A stretch of DNA of 14,225 nucleotides from Oligoflexia bacterium. Lineage in GTDB: Bacteria > Bdellovibrionota > UBA1018 > CAIMNF01. The first letter of the stretch is position 1, and the number at the start of each line of letters is the position of its first letter. The stretch lies in contig CAIOKW010000323.1 of the NCBI GenBank assembly GCA_903858975.1, positions 1 through 14,225 on the forward strand, read 5' to 3'. The notes under the pieces were generated by a model. It did not search any database, had not been told where the DNA came from, and saw only the letters and a list, made by a program, of their open reading frames with translations. Made by a program: the position numbers and the translations under genes. Of this stretch, positions 1-6,984 are shown piece by piece.

Positions 1-582
1 TGCCTGGGAGGGCACAAGCAACTTCATTTGAGGGTAGCTCGCCTGAAAAACAGCTTGAAAAGTAAACGGGGAGTTCCCTGCGTCCGGAGTAAAACTCACA
101 TTCAATCCAGGCGCACCTAAACGCCTGACCTCATCGTCGGCATTCAAAAGCGTGTAGTCTTTCGCGGTGAAGTAATCCGTGGGATTCACCCCATCTGATT
201 TTCCCCAAGGAATGATCTGTTGTCCTGCCCTGATCTCGGTTCCATTGGTCAGATAGGACAGATAGCCCTCTCGAACACTCGCATTAAAGCTAGAGGTCTC
301 AGGATGATTGATATCTCGATAAAAAGCATCAAATTGAGTAATCAGTCTTCCACCGAAATGCTCAGTGAACTGAGAATTCAAATCGAGCCATGAGGAGATC
401 GAGGATTGCTCGAGGCTGCCGGCTTCTTTTCCATTGGTCAGTACGTATTGGTCGGTATAGATTCGCCCATTCACCTGAAAGGGGATCGAGGCAGTGCCCT
501 TGCTTAAGGAGCCTGAGGGTTCAGCTGTCGCGCTAAGCGAGACCAGAAAGAGAATGGAAGTAAAAATCCCTATTCTGTTCAT
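1..582 (-). CDS. DUF1302-like outer-membrane protein, C-terminal part outside the window
   Basis: The reading frame is open for 194 codons from an ATG at 582 to the window edge, so the C-terminal part is missing. The first 20 residues (MNRIGIFTSILFLVSLSATA) form a signal peptide with likely cleavage after ATA. The mature part shows alternating polar and aromatic residues expected of a beta-barrel. A segment near residues 117-135 (RAGQQIIPWGKSDGVNPTD) resembles the G-x-Q-x-x-x-W-G-x-x-D-G-x-N-P-x-D motif I associate with DUF1302-type outer-membrane proteins. Its start overlaps the stop of the LolA-like gene (TGATG), so translation is probably coupled. The expected role is the outer-membrane partner of the ABC/LolA-like genes upstream. 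Family assignment comes from motif memory; the substrate is unknown. Confidence 0.8.
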   Translation of the reverse strand, partial: MNRIGIFTSILFLVSLSATAEPSGSLSKGTASIPFQVNGRIYTDQYVLTNGKEAGSLEQSSISSWLDLNSQFTEHFGGRLITQFDAFYRDINHPETSSFNASVREGYLSYLTNGTEIRAGQQIIPWGKSDGVNPTDYFTAKDYTLLNADDEVRRLGAPGLNVSFTPDAGNSPFTFQAVFQASYPQMKLLVPSQA

Positions 583-1388
583 CAGTTCACTTTTTGTAGA
601 TTCTGCTGGGTAAATACAGAGCTTGGAATACCACCATTGGCTTTAACTTTAGAAAACTCAAGCCGGGTGAAGTCGTGACTCTTTAGATTGTTGATCGTGA
701 GGAAGTGGGCGAGCCACTTCTTGTTTTTAGCATCAATGATCTTCACTTGAGAGGCTTCCAGGCGCTTAAAGAGCTCCCCCTCAAGATTGTAATACTCACC
801 CTTCACGGCCATAAAGTTATCTTGTCTCACCCAGACCATAGATTTGCTGTAGCCCGTGCGCTCCCGAATATCATCACTGGATGGAATGGCTTCAATGACC
901 GAGCACTTAAATTGAGCATGTTCTGATCCTGGGCATTTTTCATCCCGAAGGGTCTTGTATTGATAGTCATCCACATGGGGGGTCGCGATATCAGAGTAAC
1001 TAAACACAGATCCCATGAAGCTTCCGCTTTGCTGTTGGCTCTCTACGCGTCTGGTTTTTTTGAAGTTCGGAAGGTAGAGGAGGACGTCGTTTTTACCGTT
1101 CGCATTTTCGATGATCAGAATTCCTTCATTTCTTACTTCAGCAGGTGAGTGGAAGCGAGTCAGGGTGCTGTTGTGAATTCCATCCGCTTGGACCTTACGC
1201 CAAAACGTAAACTCCTTCAATTTCTCACTTTTGTCGGCATCGTTTCCGCTGGTCAGTTTGGCATGAGACTCGAATTCAGCGACTCTTCTCGCTTCTTCAT
1301 TCTTGATCATGATGTCCTTGGCTGAAAGTCCTGCAGCAAAGGTCAGTGAGGGAAGAGTCAATAGAGCTAAAACGATATTCTTATTCAT
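582..1388 (-). CDS. LolA-like periplasmic protein (outer membrane lipoprotein-sorting protein family)
   Basis: A 268-residue secreted protein. Residues 1-18 form a signal peptide with likely cleavage at TFA/A. The hallmarks of the LolA-like family (PF17131 type) are visible: LYLPNFKKTRRV at 104-115, SFMGSVFSYSDI at 123-134 and YYNLEGELFKRL at 199-210. Known relatives have an open LolA-type barrel that carries lipid or lipoprotein across the periplasm. Cys152 and Cys162 could form a disulfide. An in-frame extension to 1460 is possible, but the ATG at 1388 has a GGAGG nine bases upstream and begins directly with the signal peptide. The start overlaps the permease stop by 8 bp and the stop overlaps the next start, so it sits inside one operon. 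The cargo is not known. Confidence 0.88.
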   Translation of the reverse strand: MNKNIVLALLTLPSLTFAAGLSAKDIMIKNEEARRVAEFESHAKLTSGNDADKSEKLKEFTFWRKVQADGIHNSTLTRFHSPAEVRNEGILIIENANGKNDVLLYLPNFKKTRRVESQQQSGSFMGSVFSYSDIATPHVDDYQYKTLRDEKCPGSEHAQFKCSVIEAIPSSDDIRERTGYSKSMVWVRQDNFMAVKGEYYNLEGELFKRLEASQVKIIDAKNKKWLAHFLTINNLKSHDFTRLEFSKVKANGGIPSSVFTQQNLQKVN

Positions 1389-3984
1389 AATCAAGTGCCT
1401 CCGTAATTTCGAGTTGAGCAGCCCGGCGAGCAGGGATAAACCCAGCAATACCTGCAACAATCAATCCAGTGACTATTGTCGTCAGAACCGATTGTTTTGG
1501 AAAGTGATATTCGATGATCCAGCCAAGCGAGGTCGTCAGCGCGTACTCGACAAAGAGTCTGCCCACATAAGAGCCTAAAATGATCGCAACCACTGCGCCG
1601 AAAAACCCCTGAAGGATGGCCTCAAAAAAGATCATTTTTGAAACTTGATTGCGGGTCGCGCCGAGGGCTCGAAGCATGCCAATTTCTCGAGTGCGCTCCA
1701 TCACACTGATGAGGAGTGTGTTAAGTAAGCCTAAGAGTCCGACCAAAAGCGCAATATATTCGATTGCCTTAGTATAGGCAAAGGTTCGGTCAATTGCGCT
1801 CTGCATTTGATCCTTAAACTCGCGATTTGAAATCGTCACGAGATTCCATTTCCTTCCAATGCTCGCCGCAATATTGCTTCTCACTTGTTCAAAAGTATAA
1901 CCGGGCAGAATACTGAGAACAAATACGGTCACAAGATGATCATCCCAATACTTTCGATAATCAGATCGGCTTAAGTAAATCACGCCCTGGGAGGACGCGT
2001 AGTCTGTGATTTCACCAATGATCTTAAAAGCGATTTTGCCTTTCGGCGTGTTGAGCTCAACCGTATCGCCCACTTTTTTACCTGAATTCATCATGAAGCC
2101 GCGAGACACGAGCGTCTTCGGTTCGCCGGGTTCATATAGTTTTTTGGCAGTCTCGATTCGATCGGCCCCTTGAATCGGAAAGTTCTGGTATTGGTAAAAA
2201 TCAGCGTAATGGTCAATGGCTTTGATCGCCATTTTTTTACCTTCATAATAAATGGGAACCAAGCGTGAGGCACAACCCCGATTCTCACCAATGGGGCGTA
2301 TTCCGGGGACTTTGAGGAGTTCTTCTTGGATTTCTTCTTTTAAGGGTTGAACGTCCCCGTTAATAAAGCGCCCATTTGAACCCACCATAATGTCCGCCAC
2401 AAAGATCTGGTCAAGCCAATGGGTAAGGGTGTCGTGGAAGCTAGATCGCACGCTTGAAATTAACATGACTAGAAACAAGCCCACCATGAGCGCCATCACA
2501 TTTGCGCTGGTTCTGCGTCGAGAACGCATGAGGTTTTCTTGAGAGAGTCTGAGAATCGGAAAGGACAAAAGCCTTCCGGCCTTTCTAAATATTTTCAAAA
2601 GGATGAATACCAGGAAGGGGCCAAAGAGCGCTGCTCCCAGTACGGAGGAGGCTTTGGTCACGAGATCAATACCGATCCAAATTTTTCCCCAGGAATAAAT
2701 CATGGAGAATGACATGAAGATCAGGAGCCCTAGGCCTGCCAGAACTTGAAGTTGAGAGCGCTTCTCATCTGCGGCATCCATGGACTCTGCGTGACGTTTC
2801 ATCGATTCCAGGGGATGAATGGTCGCCGCTTTCAGCGCTGGGACGAGTGCTGAAAGAACGGCAGCAAGGGTGCCGGCCACAATCGTGAACAGGATTTGTT
2901 CATTCGTGAATTCAAGCTTCGCAATCTCAATTCGAGTTTGGAATTGTGCAGCTACAGAGGCCGAGACCTGACTGGAAAGTCGATAGGCAAGCCCTTTACC
3001 TAAAAAGCATCCGAGGATGGAGCCAATCATTCCCACCCCAAATACCTCAGTCACAAAGAGCGTGACCATCAAGAAGCGAGTTGCTCCAAGAGCGCGAAGA
3101 GTACCAATTTCTTTTTTTCTTTCCGCGATCGCTACCGAAATGGAATTCATGACCAAAAACAGTCCGACTAAAAGTGCCAGCGAACTGAAAAAAGTCAGAA
3201 TCATTTGATAGGAGTCGAGCATCTTCTCCATTTGGGCTGATTGGGTTTCGGGGCGCTCCACATTAAAGCCATCCCCAAGCGTGCTCTTCAGGCGAGACTC
3301 GAGTCCATCGAGTGCTGTTCCCTCGATCGGAACGATATCGACTCGGTCGAGCTTGTTCTCTTTCCCAAAGCTCATGCGTGCGCCATCAATGTCCATGATC
3401 GCAAGCGAACCACCATAGGCCCGTGCTGCGCCCTCCGGTTCCAGCAGTCCACGGATGGTGAATTCTTTTACTCCGACGGCTGTGGAGAGTTTAATTTTTG
3501 AATCAAGATGGAGACCTCTCTTCTCAGCCAGCGCCTTCGTCAGAATGATACTGTCGGCTTGATTGAGAAAGGTCAGTGGATCATCAATAATTCTTTGATC
3601 CGTAGCCTTGTAGGTTCGAACAGAGGTTTCCTGTAAAAGGTCAACTCCCATGATTTGAAGACCATCAGAGGATTCGGTGGCACCTTCAAAAAAAGCACGA
3701 GACTCTACCATCGGCACTGCGACCTTGACCCCTGGAGTGTTTCGGATGACTTCAAGCTTTTCCTCCGCAAATCCAGCAACACCTGCAGCGATGCTGAGCT
3801 TCGCTTTTCCTGAGACTGCCTCAATGCTGTCGCGGAGTGAGTTCTTCGTCGAGTGATTGATAATCGAAATGGCGACGTAAAGTGAAATCCCAAATGCAAC
3901 CCCAAGCGTGGTCAGTATTGCACGTGAGGGTCTCGCTTGAATGTGGCGGAGACCAATAAACCGAAAAACGTTATAGAGTCTCAT
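1381..3984 (-). CDS. ABC transporter permease with two FtsX domains (YbbP-like architecture)
   Basis: An 867-residue inner-membrane protein made of two FtsX-type halves. Each half carries the coupling motif E-R-x-x-E-I-G-x-L-R-A-L-G-A-T, at about 288-302 and 763-777, followed by a P-A-x-x-A-A segment. Hydrophobic stretches suggest about ten membrane helices: one near 22-42, three around 263-385, three in the centre (about 412-512), and three at the C-terminus. Two large periplasmic domains lie between them. This resembles YbbP-like permeases, and differs from LolC/LolE, which have a single FtsX domain. The ATPase gene overlaps it upstream. I prefer the ATG at 3984; a GTG at 4005 would add seven residues but has no ribosome binding site, whereas GGAG lies about 12 bases before the ATG. 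It probably extracts or moves a lipid-linked substrate; this is inferred from the neighbours. Confidence 0.92.
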   Translation of the reverse strand: MRLYNVFRFIGLRHIQARPSRAILTTLGVAFGISLYVAISIINHSTKNSLRDSIEAVSGKAKLSIAAGVAGFAEEKLEVIRNTPGVKVAVPMVESRAFFEGATESSDGLQIMGVDLLQETSVRTYKATDQRIIDDPLTFLNQADSIILTKALAEKRGLHLDSKIKLSTAVGVKEFTIRGLLEPEGAARAYGGSLAIMDIDGARMSFGKENKLDRVDIVPIEGTALDGLESRLKSTLGDGFNVERPETQSAQMEKMLDSYQMILTFFSSLALLVGLFLVMNSISVAIAERKKEIGTLRALGATRFLMVTLFVTEVFGVGMIGSILGCFLGKGLAYRLSSQVSASVAAQFQTRIEIAKLEFTNEQILFTIVAGTLAAVLSALVPALKAATIHPLESMKRHAESMDAADEKRSQLQVLAGLGLLIFMSFSMIYSWGKIWIGIDLVTKASSVLGAALFGPFLVFILLKIFRKAGRLLSFPILRLSQENLMRSRRRTSANVMALMVGLFLVMLISSVRSSFHDTLTHWLDQIFVADIMVGSNGRFINGDVQPLKEEIQEELLKVPGIRPIGENRGCASRLVPIYYEGKKMAIKAIDHYADFYQYQNFPIQGADRIETAKKLYEPGEPKTLVSRGFMMNSGKKVGDTVELNTPKGKIAFKIIGEITDYASSQGVIYLSRSDYRKYWDDHLVTVFVLSILPGYTFEQVRSNIAASIGRKWNLVTISNREFKDQMQSAIDRTFAYTKAIEYIALLVGLLGLLNTLLISVMERTREIGMLRALGATRNQVSKMIFFEAILQGFFGAVVAIILGSYVGRLFVEYALTTSLGWIIEYHFPKQSVLTTIVTGLIVAGIAGFIPARRAAQLEITEALDYE

Positions 3985-4651
3985 CCGATTCCAAAACTCC
4001 GTCACGCATGCGGATCAGTCGGTTACCGTAAGATGCGGCTTTAGGGTCATGGGTCACCATCACAATCGTTTTTCCCGTTTTTTGGGTCATCTCGCGTAAA
4101 AGAGACAGAATGGACTCCCCCGTTTTAGAATCTAAGTTTCCGGTCGGCTCATCAGCAAGGATGAGGAGAGGATCACTGATCAGTGCTCGTGCAATCGCAA
4201 CCCGTTGCATCTCTCCCCCTGAAAGTTGATCAGGCTTGTGATTCATTCGGTGCTCTAATCCCATCAAGGTTAAAAGCTCTCGGGCACGGGGCTCAATTTT
4301 CTTGATGGATTCATTACCTAAAAGTCTTGGGAGAGATACGTTCTCAATCGCACTCAAAGTCGGAAGCAAATTAAAAAATTGAAAAATGAACCCGAGTTTT
4401 TGACGACGAAAGAGTGAGAGCTCGGTGTCGCTCAATTGATCAATCGATTCTCCGCGAAGGATGACTTGGCCTTTAGAAGGACGGTCGAGTCCGCCCATGA
4501 GGTGAAGTAATGTACTTTTTCCAGAACCGCTCGGGCCCATGATCGAGACGAATTGGCCGTCCGAAATATCGAGGCTCACTCCTTTGAGTGCGTTCACGGT
4601 TTCTTCACCACGGGTGTAGGACTTTTCGAGAGATCTCACTTGTAAAAGCAT
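3971..4651 (-). CDS. ABC transporter ATP-binding protein, LolD/MacB/YbbA type
   Basis: A complete 226-residue ATPase of the family that drives FtsX-type permeases. It contains Walker A GPSGSGKST (39-47), the Q-loop FQFFNLLP (Q91), the signature LSGGEMQR (143-150), Walker B with LADEPTGNLD (165-174, catalytic E168) and the switch histidine H201. The DEPTGNLDS form is typical of the LolD/MacB/FtsE group. Its 3' end overlaps the permease gene by 14 bp, so the two are certainly co-translated partners. It starts 46 bp after the histidine kinase stop, with only a weak ribosome binding site (TTTGAG). LolD proper is not implied, because the permease is the duplicated type. Confidence 0.95.
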   Translation of the reverse strand: MLLQVRSLEKSYTRGEETVNALKGVSLDISDGQFVSIMGPSGSGKSTLLHLMGGLDRPSKGQVILRGESIDQLSDTELSLFRRQKLGFIFQFFNLLPTLSAIENVSLPRLLGNESIKKIEPRARELLTLMGLEHRMNHKPDQLSGGEMQRVAIARALISDPLLILADEPTGNLDSKTGESILSLLREMTQKTGKTIVMVTHDPKAASYGNRLIRMRDGVLESDETL

Positions 4652-4697
4652 GGCTCAAACTTTGGCATGAATGGGGCCGCGTGACAATGAGTGGAAT

Positions 4698-5456
4698 TCA
4701 GGTTTTTAGGGTCGGATCCAATGGAAACCGGCAATAGAATCGAGTCCCCTGGCCTAAGGTGCTTTCAACTGTAACTGAGCCATTGTGGCGCTGCATAATG
4801 TGTTTCACGATCGAGAGTCCAAGGCCGGTTCCCCCCATTTCACGAGAGCGTCCCTTATCGAGTCGGTAAAATCTCTCAAAGAGTCGATCGAGATATTTTT
4901 CGGGAATCCCGGGACCATTATCAGACACTTGGAGTGTGATGAATCTTCCGTCTAACTGCTTTTCTTCATACCAGCGAACGGTAATTAAGGATTGATTCGG
5001 ACAATATTTAACCGCGTTTTCAATTAGGTTAGTCAGTACCTGCTCCACGCGTTTCGGGTCGGCATGAAGAACGGGCGTTTCGATCATCATTTCGATTTTA
5101 GAGCCTTTTTTCTGGGCGTTTTGTTCAAGAGTGAGGAGTGCGTGTTCTGTAAACTCTCTTAGGCTCAAGATTACAGGGTGCAGATCATCTGCGCCTGATT
5201 CAATGGCAGAAAGGTCGAGTAGGTCATTAATGAGTGCCAATAATCGATTCGAGTTTTTGAGGATGATCTTCAGGAATTCAGGATCCGCGGGGCGTCCTTC
5301 TTCAAGATCTTCTAAGAGGGTTTCGGTATAGCCTTTAATGCTTGTGAGGGGAGTTCGAAGCTCATGAGAGACATTGGCAACGAATTCGATTCGCATCTTC
5401 TCAGCTTTTTTGAGGGCTGCAATGACATCAGCATTATCAATTTTTTCCATGATCAT
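4698..5456 (-). CDS. PhoR-type sensor histidine kinase lacking membrane and sensor domains
   Basis: A 252-residue kinase containing only the catalytic core. The dimerisation helix has FVANVSHELRTPLTS with phospho-acceptor H31. The ATPase domain shows N-box residues around N143-N147, the G1 box DNGPGIP (179-185), the F-box FERFYRLD (193-200) and the G2 box GGTGLGLSI (208-216). The wording is closest to PhoR. Typical PhoR proteins exceed 400 residues and carry transmembrane and PAS domains in front. Here only about 25 residues precede the H-box and none are hydrophobic, so the protein should be cytosolic. The ATG at 5456 overlaps the regulator stop in an ATGA and follows AAAGG; an ATG at 5450 is an alternative. 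It should phosphorylate the regulator encoded next to it. Confidence 0.93.
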   Translation of the reverse strand: MIMEKIDNADVIAALKKAEKMRIEFVANVSHELRTPLTSIKGYTETLLEDLEEGRPADPEFLKIILKNSNRLLALINDLLDLSAIESGADDLHPVILSLREFTEHALLTLEQNAQKKGSKIEMMIETPVLHADPKRVEQVLTNLIENAVKYCPNQSLITVRWYEEKQLDGRFITLQVSDNGPGIPEKYLDRLFERFYRLDKGRSREMGGTGLGLSIVKHIMQRHNGSVTVESTLGQGTRFYCRFPLDPTLKT

Positions 5457-6124
5457 TCGCCTTTCAGGCGATAGCCAAAGCCACGAACCGTTTCAATATA
5501 ATCAGAAGCAGCACCGAGCTTTTTTCTAAGACCAAGCACAGTAGTATCGATGGTACGATCGACTACCGCCACTCCGGGCCCCTGAATCAGGCTAATCAAG
5601 TCACCTCGTTCGAATGTGGTCCCCGGCTTTTTTAGGAGGGTTGAGAGTAGTTTGAATTCGTTTGGAGTCAGAAAGAGCTCTTTCCCATCCATAAAAATTT
5701 GTTTCGCGGCATCATTCAAACGAAACGGACCTGCAGTCCACTCGGTATTGTTTTGGGATTGGGTTCGGCGAAGTAAGGCCCTGACCCGAGCCACAAATTC
5801 TCTAATTTCAAAAGGTTTGGTGAGGTAATCATCAGCGCCCATTTCAAGACCGAGAACCTTGTCCATCGTATCCGCCCGAGCGGTGAGAAGGAGTACCGGA
5901 ATAGTGGATTGAAATTCGGTCCTGACTTTTTTACAAAAATCGAGCCCCGACATTTTGGGAAGCATCCAATCCAGAATCATCAGATCAAAAGGGTGTTTCT
6001 GAAACGCCAAGAGGGCCTGTTCAGTGTCTTCAAAGGCAGAAACTTCATAGCCTTCCCTTTTCAGGTGAAGAACGAGGAGTTCGCGGACATCAGCTTCATC
6101 TTCGAGAACTAACACACTTGCCAT
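5453..6124 (-). CDS. PhoB/OmpR-family response regulator
   Basis: A full-length 223-residue DNA-binding regulator. The receiver domain (about 1-120) has the acidic pocket E8/D9, phospho-acceptor D52 in LDWMLPKMSG, T81 and K103. The C-terminal winged helix (about 127-223) has a recognition helix near 190-203 and the closing VRGFGYRL (213-220). LDWMLP is typical of PhoB. The gene is preceded by AAAAAGG at a good distance from the ATG and lies 33 bp after the PHP gene. The kinase gene overlaps it by 4 bp. The natural reading is that it controls this operon and perhaps others; no pho-box-like repeat was recognised upstream, so control by phosphate is not claimed. Confidence 0.95.
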   Translation of the reverse strand: MASVLVLEDEADVRELLVLHLKREGYEVSAFEDTEQALLAFQKHPFDLMILDWMLPKMSGLDFCKKVRTEFQSTIPVLLLTARADTMDKVLGLEMGADDYLTKPFEIREFVARVRALLRRTQSQNNTEWTAGPFRLNDAAKQIFMDGKELFLTPNEFKLLSTLLKKPGTTFERGDLISLIQGPGVAVVDRTIDTTVLGLRKKLGAASDYIETVRGFGYRLKGE

Positions 6125-6157
6125 ACATGACCTTTTTCGCCGAGATTCGACCGTCTA

Positions 6158-6892
6158 TCAAGCGCTAAATAAGGGGGCCGCTAAGGGAAGGGGAAGGGTT
6201 CCATGAGGTTCTCCATAGTAGTGAAATTCGATTTTCTGTTTTCGAATGGCTGATAAAATTGCTTCGGGATGGAGGTGGGTATTCATTCTCGTTTTCCACC
6301 CCTTAATTTGTTCAAATCGATGCAGATCAGTACTGGCAATCATGGGGAGACGCGAATTTGCCACTTCAGGATAAAAGTGAACACCGCTTCCCACTTCCCA
6401 GGCATCAAAGAGGTGCATCAGTTCTTCCCTGCGATCCCAAAGGTGGAGCGTTTGTTTGTCAAAGGTTCGATTCGAGACCGGGTGAGCCGCAATGGTCAAT
6501 GCCCCTTGGTTTCTGATTTGCTTTAAGATGTCTTCAATTGAACCATCTGCACCGAATGCTTCATTGATTCCGATTCCAATAAAATGCGAAGATCTTTGGT
6601 TAGAAATGTAATTTTTAGTAACTTCCACGCCAGGAATGACCAGCATTTTGTAGAGTCGCCAAGCCCGTTCTGCCTCAAGTTTTATCTCCTCGAAGTACCT
6701 GGGAAAAGACTCAGGAGTGAGCGTTCGATCAAGAAAGTGGGCTCCTCGTCCGAGAAAACTTTTTGTTTCACAAAGGTGATCGGTAATGGCGATACAATCA
6801 AATCCTCGAGCACCGTAGAAGTCTACGATTTCAGGAATGGAGTGCTTCCCATCACTATAAGTGGAATGAATATGAAAATCACACATCAACAT
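6158..6892 (-). CDS. PHP-domain metal-dependent phosphoesterase
   Basis: A 244-residue protein consisting of one PHP domain (COG0613 type). The usual metal ligands can be seen: H-x-H at 7 and 9 (CDFHIHSTYSDG), TDH at 37-39, PGVEVT with E90, H103, AAHP with H137, and STDLH with D189 and H191. Family members hydrolyse phosphoesters such as nucleoside 3',5'-bisphosphates or short oligonucleotides; the substrate cannot be told from sequence. The frame is open up to 6934, but the domain begins right at the ATGs at 6892 and 6886, so the longer start adds 14 residues of no visible value. None of these starts has a good ribosome binding site. The gene lies between the chemoreceptor and the two-component genes and could be co-transcribed with either. 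Confidence 0.9.
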   Translation of the reverse strand: MLMCDFHIHSTYSDGKHSIPEIVDFYGARGFDCIAITDHLCETKSFLGRGAHFLDRTLTPESFPRYFEEIKLEAERAWRLYKMLVIPGVEVTKNYISNQRSSHFIGIGINEAFGADGSIEDILKQIRNQGALTIAAHPVSNRTFDKQTLHLWDRREELMHLFDAWEVGSGVHFYPEVANSRLPMIASTDLHRFEQIKGWKTRMNTHLHPEAILSAIRKQKIEFHYYGEPHGTLPLPLAAPLFSA

Positions 6893-6984
6893 AAGGACAT
6901 TATGCTCAAGAAGAGAGCATTTCACAGTGAGCATCCGATCGGACTCAGGTCAGACTTTGGTCAGCAGAAACGCTGCGCTGGTGC

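Noticed and set aside
3985..4005. GTG start adding seven residues to the permease
   Set aside because: No ribosome binding site precedes it, and the ATG at 3984 begins with the usual short basic N-terminus before the first membrane helix.
6893..6934. N-terminal extension of the PHP protein
   Set aside because: The extra 14 residues precede the metal-binding motif with no ribosome binding site or family support, though they cannot be excluded.
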